Shown one piece after another: positions 5,169 to 11,843 of a stretch of DNA of 13,198 nucleotides. The DNA comes from Lentisphaeria bacterium. Lineage in GTDB: Bacteria; Verrucomicrobiota; Lentisphaeria; Victivallales; Victivallaceae. The stretch covers positions 1 through 13,198 of the forward strand of contig CAAGDG010000094.1 in assembly GCA_900768515.1 (NCBI GenBank). Reading direction: 5' to 3'. The notes beneath the pieces were generated by a model. The model had not been told where the DNA came from. It made no database searches and worked only from the letters and a program-made list of their open reading frames with translations. A program made the position numbers and the translations under genes. Positions within the stretch are counted from its first letter, which is position 1; every line of letters begins with the position of its first letter.

Positions 5169-8083
5169 CGCTCTTTGGTTCCGAAAAGTTTTCTGCGTTT
5201 CCCCGCGACTTCGAGAACTACAAACTTCTCTGCAGCTGCGGCCGCGGCGCATTCGGCGAGGTTTTCGTGGCGGAAGATCTCTCCGGACACCGCGTGGCCT
5301 TGAAGATCATCCCCGACTCCCCGGCCGGAGCCAGGGAGCTTGACGGTCTGCGCCATTATCGGAAAATCTCCGGAGAACATCCGAACCTGGTCCGGATCTT
5401 CCACATCGGTTCGAGCGGCAGTGCGCTCTATTACACGATGGAACTGGCCGATAATCTGAACGAGGGATCGGACGGCTCCTACCGGGCCGCCACACTTGCG
5501 GAAATTATCCACCGTCACGGGGCGCTCGAAACCGCGGAAGTGATCCGGATCGGCCACGCCATCCTCGACGGCCTCGCCAGCCTCGAACAGAACGGGCTGA
5601 TCCACCGTGACATCAAACCGTCGAACATCATTTTCGTCAACAATGTTCCCAAACTCAGCGACCTCGGGCTGCTCACCGATACCACCCGAAGCGTCTCAAT
5701 CGCCGGAACCTTCGGATTTCTGCCGCCGGAAACGCTCGAAGGCCACAGTTCCGGAGGAAATTCCGGCGACCTCTATTCGTTCGGGAAAGTGCTGTACTGC
5801 GCGCTGACCGGACAGGCGCCGCAGAAATACCCGTGGATTCCGCAGGCGATTCCCCTGTCCGTGTGCCGACAGTTCCGCCCCATTCTGGCCAAGGCATGCA
5901 ACCACGATCCGGAAAAGCGGTTTCGAAACACGCGGGAATTTCAGGCGGATCTGCCGCGAAAACTGCGTCCCTCTTCCGGCTGGGAACGCTATCTCGACCG
6001 TTTCGCCGACTGGCGCCGCTCCCATCCGCTGCTGGTCCGGCAGATCCAGCGCTATGCGACGACAAGTGGAATTGCGCTCCTGATCGCGCTGATCATCACC
6101 AGCTGGCTTTTCTGGCTCAATTACCGCGAATACCGGCAGCTTCAGCGGCAGGCGATGCTGATGTACTCCCAGCTCGACGATTCCGGAGAGATGTATGAAC
6201 GCTATCTGCGGATTTTCGCACCGGAGTACAAGAATGCTTTCGACCGGAAGAGGCAGGAGCTGACCCGGTTCTGCAACACCGCCGACAACCGGCTCGCCGG
6301 AATGGCCGCCGCGGAACTCGACCGCATGATCGGAAAAATAGCCGACGAGGAGTATCTGAAACTCCTGCGCAACCGGCCCAAGCTCGACGTGTTCGGACCG
6401 GTCTCAAGGACTCTCCGGCAGATCGCACGAATCGATCTGCTCCGGGAGTTCCCGTTCTATGAACGTTTCTCGAACCAGCAGAAATCCTCGATTGACCGTG
6501 AATACACTTCGGCTGTCAGCACCCTCAAGCTGGTCAAACGGTGGAACGGGCCGATCAGCGGAAAAACCTGGGTCTTCTTTGAGACGCCGGATCTCACCTT
6601 CCAATACGTGGCGCCGGGAGGATTCCATCTCGGAGAAGAGCGGCGTTTCTCGCAAATCAACTATCCGTTCTGGATCGCTTCCACCGAAGTGACCAACAAC
6701 TCCTTCCGGAACTACTGCGGCTTTCTCCCCAGCCTCAACCGGAGCTCAAACGCGCCAGTCGAACAACTGGCCGTAAACGACATGCTCAACTACTGCCGGA
6801 TCCTGACGCTCCAGGTCTCCGAACGCGGACTTCTGCCCAACGGATACATCATCCGCCTCCCCACCGAGGCGGAATGGGAATACGCCCTCTCCGGAGCCTG
6901 GCGGGGAGCACCGGAACTCTCACCCAGAAAAAAGAACCGCGAATTTTATGGATGGTTTGAGGAGAACTCCGAAAACATCTCCCACACGATCCGCCAGAAA
7001 AGTCCCAACCGGCTGGGACTTTTCGACATGCTCGGAAACGTCACCGAAGTGGTCACGCCGTCGCTTCCGGTCCGGGCCAACGCCTTCGTCGAGCGGGGCG
7101 GCTCTTTCAAAAACAAGGCGGACATTCCCCTGACCTGGCGATGCGATTTTCTGTTCCAGGCCTCGCTCTTCAACTGGTGCGGATTCCGCCTCGTACTCGC
7201 GCCCGGCGACATGGACTACTTCGACCGGATGTATCAGCTCGGAGAACCGCAGTCCGCCGAAATCGACGGAACACACTACGAACTTTTCGGACTCAACCTC
7301 GGGGTCTACCGTCCCGGCGACGCCGCCCTGCTCGCAGAACTCCTCGGAGGACGTCTCGCACAACTCACCCCGGAAAAAGCCAGGGCGCTGCGGAAACAGC
7401 TCCCCCATGTGGGCCACTACCCGACGCTTCTCGGAGGACGCCTCGCACGCAACAACATCTGGTACTGGGGAACTCTGACGTATCAGGACGGGAAACCGCA
7501 ATGGAAAAATGAAAAACCGATTACCTCCATCCGTCTGGACTCCAGTCAGAGCCGGCCGCATCTCTACCTCGAACATGAGAACTTCAAGGGCGTCGGCTGC
7601 AACATCCGTTTTCCCCTCTTCCTCTGCGAATGGAGTGAAGAGGAGTTCGCCAACCGCGACCGGCTTGCCAGAAGCGACGCCCCGTTTCCGCTCAAACTCA
7701 AACGATTCCGAATCGGGGAAAGCGAATTTCTGCTGATCCGGGGCTCCCAGATCTGGTGCATGAACAAACGCTACGCCGAACTCCTCGGAGGACGCCTCGC
7801 CATCCTCAACACCCCCGAAAAACTTCAGGCCGCCGCCAGGGAACTCCAGCCCTTCGAAAAGATGCGGATCGCGCTCGGCGGCTACTACAAATACAATCGC
7901 TGGCTCTGGCTCGACGGCTCCGACGGCCCCCGGGAGGAACTGCCGCGGCTGTTCTCCACTCTGCCGGAATCGCGCAACAACAACTTCATCGCCCTTTACG
8001 AAGGGAAACTTTCCGACACCGTCACCACCGACGCCTTTCTCTGCGAATGGCCGGCGGCAAACGGCGACACCGCTTCGCTCTGA
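5165..8083 (+). CDS. Membrane Ser/Thr protein kinase with FGE-like and two C-type-lectin-like domains
   Basis: This is a 972-residue protein. The cytoplasmic kinase domain (about 18-270) has a Gly-loop G26-x-G28-x2-G31-x-V33, Lys47, 'HRDIKPSN' (147-154), D166-L-G in place of DFG, and a PPE in place of APE, so it should be active. One membrane helix lies at about 302-318, preceded by basic residues, which puts the rest outside the cytoplasm. A helical stalk (about 320-480) leads to an FGE-sulfatase/SUMF1-like domain (481-680: 'RLPTEAEWEYA', 'NRLGLFDMLGNVTEV', 'RGGSF', 'GFRLV'). The catalytic cysteines expected shortly after 'RGGSF' are absent, so it is probably a binding module. Two C-type-lectin-like repeats follow (about 702-823 and 851-962), each with 'ELLGGRLA' and ending 'FLCEW'. 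Cysteines typical of lectin folds are only partly kept. The start overlaps the zinc-finger gene as ATGA. The likely role is to sense an envelope or extracellular ligand and signal by phosphorylation to the sigma/anti-sigma pair. Confidence 0.93.
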   Translation: MTLFGSEKFSAFPRDFENYKLLCSCGRGAFGEVFVAEDLSGHRVALKIIPDSPAGARELDGLRHYRKISGEHPNLVRIFHIGSSGSALYYTMELADNLNEGSDGSYRAATLAEIIHRHGALETAEVIRIGHAILDGLASLEQNGLIHRDIKPSNIIFVNNVPKLSDLGLLTDTTRSVSIAGTFGFLPPETLEGHSSGGNSGDLYSFGKVLYCALTGQAPQKYPWIPQAIPLSVCRQFRPILAKACNHDPEKRFRNTREFQADLPRKLRPSSGWERYLDRFADWRRSHPLLVRQIQRYATTSGIALLIALIITSWLFWLNYREYRQLQRQAMLMYSQLDDSGEMYERYLRIFAPEYKNAFDRKRQELTRFCNTADNRLAGMAAAELDRMIGKIADEEYLKLLRNRPKLDVFGPVSRTLRQIARIDLLREFPFYERFSNQQKSSIDREYTSAVSTLKLVKRWNGPISGKTWVFFETPDLTFQYVAPGGFHLGEERRFSQINYPFWIASTEVTNNSFRNYCGFLPSLNRSSNAPVEQLAVNDMLNYCRILTLQVSERGLLPNGYIIRLPTEAEWEYALSGAWRGAPELSPRKKNREFYGWFEENSENISHTIRQKSPNRLGLFDMLGNVTEVVTPSLPVRANAFVERGGSFKNKADIPLTWRCDFLFQASLFNWCGFRLVLAPGDMDYFDRMYQLGEPQSAEIDGTHYELFGLNLGVYRPGDAALLAELLGGRLAQLTPEKARALRKQLPHVGHYPTLLGGRLARNNIWYWGTLTYQDGKPQWKNEKPITSIRLDSSQSRPHLYLEHENFKGVGCNIRFPLFLCEWSEEEFANRDRLARSDAPFPLKLKRFRIGESEFLLIRGSQIWCMNKRYAELLGGRLAILNTPEKLQAAARELQPFEKMRIALGGYYKYNRWLWLDGSDGPREELPRLFSTLPESRNNNFIALYEGKLSDTVTTDAFLCEWPAANGDTASL

Positions 8084-8148
8084 ACCGCCCGGAATCCCGG
8101 CCGCGACGAAAAATCTTGCAAAAAAACTCCTTCCCGTCCCCTGCCAAA

Positions 8149-8177
8149 TTTACAAATCGGCAATCCGGTGCTATAGT
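8149..8177 (+). promoter_or_regulatory. Promoter of the hom-ask cluster
   Basis: TTTACA (8149-8154) and TATAGT (8172-8177) are separated by 17 bases, giving a leader of about 50 bases before the GTG start of hom. The promoter lies in a local AT-rich island after the kinase gene, from which no clear terminator separates it. Confidence 0.7.
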
Positions 8178-8181
8178 ATTC

Positions 8182-8202
8182 ATTTGACAATAATTTGACA
8201 AT
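8182..8202 (+). repeat. Tandem direct repeat ATTTGACAAT x2 in the hom leader
   Basis: ATTTGACAAT occurs at 8182-8191 and again at 8193-8202, an 11-base period that puts both copies on the same DNA face. Each includes a consensus -35 hexamer TTGACA. The first (8184-8189) has AATATT 17 bases downstream, a possible second, weaker promoter. Otherwise the pair could be a regulator binding site just after the transcription start. Confidence 0.6.
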
Positions 8203-8232
8203 TTTCAATATTCGCATGGGGAAACCGCAATC

Positions 8233-9525
8233 GTGAAAGAAATCAGAATCGGAATTATCGGATTCGGCACCGTCGGAGCCGGGACCGCCGCCAATCTCCT
8301 CGCCAACAGCGACGTGATCGCCAGACGCACCGGCGTCAAACTCGTGCTCAGCCGGATCGCCGACCTCGACATCACAACCGACCGCGGCGTCGAAGTTCCG
8401 CCGGGAGTGCTCACCACCGACGCCGCCGAGGCCATCGCCGAATCCGACATCGTGGTCGAACTGGTCGGCGGAACCACGGTCGCGAAGAAATTCATCCTCG
8501 ACGCCATCCGCGCCGGGAAAAGCGTGGTCACCGCCAACAAGGCGCTTCTCGCCCTCCACGGAGAGGAGATCTTCGCCGCCGCCGAAGCCGCCGGGGTCGA
8601 CGTCTTCTACGAAGCCAGCGTCGCGGGCGGCATTCCGATCATCAAGGCGCTCCGGGAAGGACTCGTCGGCAACCGGATCCGCCGCATCTACGGGATCATG
8701 AACGGCACCTGCAACTACATTCTGACCCGGATGGAACGAGAAGGGGCCGATTTCAACACCGTCCTCGCCGACGCCCAGAAGCTCGGCTATGCCGAAGCGA
8801 ATCCCTCGCTCGACATCGACGGCTTCGACACCGCTCACAAAACCGCGATTCTCGCCGCCCTCGCCTTCGGCGAATGGTTCGGTCTCGAACCGGTTCACGT
8901 CGAGGGGATCCGCGACCTCGAACTGGCCGACCTGCGCTATGCGGACGAGCTCGGCTACCGAATCAAGCTGCTCTCGATCATCAAGATGAACGAGGGAAAA
9001 GTCGAAATGCGCGTCCACCCGACCCTGATTCCCAAGGAGGCCCTTCTGGCCAACATCTCCGACGTCTTCAACGGCGTCATGGTCGAGGGCGACTACGTCG
9101 GCCAGACCCTCTTCTACGGCCGCGGCGCCGGACGCTGCGCCACCGCCAGCGCCGTGGTCGCCGACATCACCGACGCCGCCATCAACCTCGCGGTCGGATC
9201 GGTCCGCCGGATTCCGGCCTTCCACCCCGGCCGCCAGTTCGACGAAGTCCTCAAAATGGAGGACACCAGCTCGCGCTACTACCTGCGGTTCCTGGTGGAG
9301 GACTGCCCCGGCGTCATCGCCTCGATCACCCAGATCCTGGCCGACCGTTCCATCAGCATCTCCAGTCTGATCCAGCATGAACGGCGCGACGCCGACGGCA
9401 CCGTGGCGCTGGTGATTCTGACCCACCTCGCACCGGAGCGGGAGATCCGCGCCGCACTGACCGAAATCGACACGCTTTCGATCAACCGCGTTCCGGTCAA
9501 ACTCATGCGCATCGAAGACCTCTGA
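8233..9525 (+). CDS. hom: Homoserine dehydrogenase with C-terminal ACT domain
   Basis: The product, 430 residues, reduces aspartate 4-semialdehyde to homoserine, the branch step to threonine and methionine. It has an N-terminal NAD(P) fold with G10-F-G12-T-V-G15, the 'VVTANKALLALHG' region, 'GTCNYIL' in the catalytic domain, and the active-site segment 'DIDGFDTAHK' (194-203), where Asp199 and Lys203 fit the conserved catalytic residues. An ACT domain follows from about 349 ('YYLRFLVEDCPGVIASITQI'), which in this family usually binds threonine or another amino acid for feedback control. Length is normal for the ACT-containing form. The start is GTG at 8233, preceded by a weak GGGGA; no ATG fits. 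The aspartate kinase gene starts 20 bases after the stop, so the two are very probably co-transcribed. Confidence 0.97.
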   Translation: MKEIRIGIIGFGTVGAGTAANLLANSDVIARRTGVKLVLSRIADLDITTDRGVEVPPGVLTTDAAEAIAESDIVVELVGGTTVAKKFILDAIRAGKSVVTANKALLALHGEEIFAAAEAAGVDVFYEASVAGGIPIIKALREGLVGNRIRRIYGIMNGTCNYILTRMEREGADFNTVLADAQKLGYAEANPSLDIDGFDTAHKTAILAALAFGEWFGLEPVHVEGIRDLELADLRYADELGYRIKLLSIIKMNEGKVEMRVHPTLIPKEALLANISDVFNGVMVEGDYVGQTLFYGRGAGRCATASAVVADITDAAINLAVGSVRRIPAFHPGRQFDEVLKMEDTSSRYYLRFLVEDCPGVIASITQILADRSISISSLIQHERRDADGTVALVILTHLAPEREIRAALTEIDTLSINRVPVKLMRIEDL

Positions 9526-9545
9526 ACCCGGGAGAATACCGCAAT

Positions 9546-10955
9546 ATGGCTCAGCACACCGTGGAAAAAATCGGCGGGACCTCAATGACCCGTTTCGGCG
9601 AACTCATGAAAAACATCCTGATCGCCGGACGGAAGGGACCCGAACTCTACAACCGCGTTTTCGTCGTCTCCGCCTACGGCGGGGTCACCAATCTGCTGCT
9701 CGAAAACAAGAAAACCGCCGAACCGGGCATCTACGCCGCCTTCGCCGCCGGAGACCACACCTGGCAGAACAAGCTCGAAGCGACCCGCGCCGAACTCTTC
9801 CGCCTCAACCGGACCTTCGAGGAGCTCGGACTCGACCAGCAGCTCGCCGACGACTTCGTCAACGAGCGCATGGACGGCGTCAAGAGCTGCCTCAAGAATC
9901 TGATGCAGCTGCGCAGTTTCGGCCACTTCCGCCGCGAGGACTACCTTCCCGCCGCACGTGAGCTGCTCAGTTCGGTCGGAGAAGCCCACAGCGCCTACAA
10001 TTCGACCCTGATCCTGCGGAAACACGGCGTCAACGCCGTCTTCGTCGACCTCTCCGGCTGGAAGGGACAGGAGACCGGTTCGATGGAGGAGACCATCCAC
10101 CACCACATCGACGGGCTCGACTTCGCCACCTGCATGCCGATCGTCACCGGATACGCCAAGTGCGCCGAGGGAGTCATGGCGAAGTTCGACCGCGGTTACA
10201 GCGAAATCACCTTCAGCAAGCTCGCGGTCGTCACCCAGGCCCGTGAAGGAATCATCCACAAGGAGTTCCACCTCTCCACCGGCGATCCCAAACTGATCGG
10301 CCAGGACAAGGTCAGAACCATCGGCCACACCAACTTCGACATCGCCGACCAGCTCGCCGACATGGCGATGGAAGCGATCCATCCGAAGGCTTCCAAGGCG
10401 ATGGAACTCAACAACATTCCGATCCGGGTCGCCAACGCGTTCGATCCGGGCAGCCCCGGCACGCTGATCAGCCGCAACTATGTTTCGCCCACCCCGCGGG
10501 TCGACATGATCTGCGGACGGCGCGACATCATCGCCCTCGAGGTGTTCGACCCCGAAATGGTCGGAGAGAGCGGTTACGACTACAAAATGCTGGCCAGCCT
10601 CGCCCGCCAGAAGATCAGCTACATCGCCAAGAACACCAACGCCAATACGATCACCCACTACGTACCCGAACGTGCCAAGGGGCTGGACCGCTGTATCGAG
10701 GAGATCAGTCACAACTTCCCGGCTGCGAAAATCACCACCCGCAAGGTCGCCATCATCGCAGTGATCGGCAGCAACATGAAACTGCCGGGCTTCCTCTACC
10801 GGGCAGCCAAGGCGCTGGCCGAGGCGGAGATCAACGTCCTCGCCCTCGACCAGTGCATGCGGCAGGTCAACATGCAGTTCGTGATCGAACGCGGGGATTT
10901 TGAAAAAGCCCAGATCGCCCTCCACCGGGAGCTGGTCGAGAACGCCCAGCCGTAA
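9546..10955 (+). CDS. ask: Aspartate kinase, Ask_Ect-like lineage
   Basis: This 469-residue aspartokinase phosphorylates aspartate, the first step of the aspartate pathway. The N-terminus reads 'VEKIGGTSM' (Lys8) instead of the usual 'KFGGTSV', followed by 'RVFVVSAYGGVTNLLLENKK'. This pattern, plus the long insert with 'GIYAAFAAGD', is what I recall for the aspartokinase type found in ectoine clusters (Ask_Ect), not the LysC or ThrA types. Two ACT-like segments follow: about 328-395 and 401-466 ('VAIIAVIGSNMKLPGFLYRA'). No ectoine genes lie in this window, and the gene is paired with hom, so a role in threonine/methionine supply is more likely. GGGAG lies 12 bases before the ATG. The Ask_Ect assignment is from memory of the motif and needs a tree. 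Confidence 0.93.
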   Translation: MAQHTVEKIGGTSMTRFGELMKNILIAGRKGPELYNRVFVVSAYGGVTNLLLENKKTAEPGIYAAFAAGDHTWQNKLEATRAELFRLNRTFEELGLDQQLADDFVNERMDGVKSCLKNLMQLRSFGHFRREDYLPAARELLSSVGEAHSAYNSTLILRKHGVNAVFVDLSGWKGQETGSMEETIHHHIDGLDFATCMPIVTGYAKCAEGVMAKFDRGYSEITFSKLAVVTQAREGIIHKEFHLSTGDPKLIGQDKVRTIGHTNFDIADQLADMAMEAIHPKASKAMELNNIPIRVANAFDPGSPGTLISRNYVSPTPRVDMICGRRDIIALEVFDPEMVGESGYDYKMLASLARQKISYIAKNTNANTITHYVPERAKGLDRCIEEISHNFPAAKITTRKVAIIAVIGSNMKLPGFLYRAAKALAEAEINVLALDQCMRQVNMQFVIERGDFEKAQIALHRELVENAQP

Positions 10956-10991
10956 ACCGCGGCCGGGAAGTCGGACGGAAAGGAGATCACA

Positions 10992-11801
10992 ATGTCAGGC
11001 TTCATGAGTTCCGTTTGGGGAGCGCTGATCCTGACCACGCTGGCCGGAGCGGCCACCGCGGCGGGAGCGGCCGCGGCCTTCTTCACCCGCCGGACCAACA
11101 CCCGGATGCTCTCGGTGGCGCTCGGACTCTCCGGCGGGGTGATGATCTACATCTCCTTCGTCGAACTGCTCGCAAACGCCAACCGCCAGCTGCGCGCCGC
11201 CTTCGGAGGGCGCGACGGCGCATTCCTCGCCATGGCGATGTTCTTCGGCGGAATGCTGCTGGCCGCGCTGATCGACCGGATCGTGCCGGAACCGGTCAAT
11301 CCTCACGAAACCAGGGCGGTCGAGGACATGGAGAAAAGCCATGACGACTGCCGGAAACTTTACTACGGATCGATCCGCTTCGCCGCGGCGATCGCACTGC
11401 ACAAGTTTCCGGAAGGACTCGCCGTCTTCGCCGCCAGCCTCGGCGGACTGGAGCTGGGATTGCCGGTCGCCATCGCCATGGCGCTGCACAACATCCCGGA
11501 GGGGATCGCGGTCTCGGTCCCGGTCTACTACGCGACCGGAAGCCGGAGGAAAGCGTTTCTCTACGCTTCGCTGACCGGTCTCGCCGATCCGGCCGGAGCG
11601 CTGATCGGATATCTGGTGCTGGCACCGTTCCTGACCGAAACGGTGCTCCATTCGATTTACGCGGCGGTGGCCGGCGTGATGGTCTTCGTGACCTTCGACG
11701 GACTGCTGCCGATGGCGCAGAAGTACGGAGAACCGCACTTCTCGCTCTACGGGCTGATCTCCGGAATGGTGCTGATGGCGCTCGGACTGGCGATCGTATG
11801 A
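10992..11801 (+). CDS. zupT: ZIP family divalent metal transporter, ZupT-like
   Basis: This 269-residue membrane protein has about eight hydrophobic segments and the layout of bacterial ZupT, which imports zinc and other divalent metals. A typical start is present (AAGGAG 7 bases before the ATG). The TM4 motif is 'LHKFPEGLA' (His137-Lys138-Phe-Pro-Glu141) and the TM5 motif is 'LHNIPEGIAVSVPVYYATG' (His166-Asn167-Ile-Pro-Glu170). The TM4 Asn that is normally part of the binuclear metal centre is Lys (codon AAG), which should alter the second metal site. The short loop before TM4 carries 'PHETRAVEDMEKSHDDC', acidic and His-containing, as in many ZIP loops. It lies 36 bases after ask and 42 before proS, with no clear promoter of its own, so read-through from the hom promoter is plausible; no functional link to amino-acid synthesis is evident. 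Confidence 0.93.
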   Translation: MSGFMSSVWGALILTTLAGAATAAGAAAAFFTRRTNTRMLSVALGLSGGVMIYISFVELLANANRQLRAAFGGRDGAFLAMAMFFGGMLLAALIDRIVPEPVNPHETRAVEDMEKSHDDCRKLYYGSIRFAAAIALHKFPEGLAVFAASLGGLELGLPVAIAMALHNIPEGIAVSVPVYYATGSRRKAFLYASLTGLADPAGALIGYLVLAPFLTETVLHSIYAAVAGVMVFVTFDGLLPMAQKYGEPHFSLYGLISGMVLMALGLAIV

Positions 11802-11843
11802 AGTTCTGAATTTTTCAATTGCTCTCTGCAGGGGGTTCACATC

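Noticed and set aside
7340..7801. The repeated LLGGRLA DNA considered as a CRISPR-like or mobile repeat
   Set aside because: All copies are in frame within one gene at protein-meaningful positions, with unequal spacing; no array or element is present.
7996..10925. Long minus-strand open frames opposite hom and ask (7996-9585 and 9582-10925)
   Set aside because: Their composition (Asp/Glu/Gly/Val-rich, no recognisable motif) is that of antisense translation of GC-rich codons; the plus-strand genes are unmistakable.
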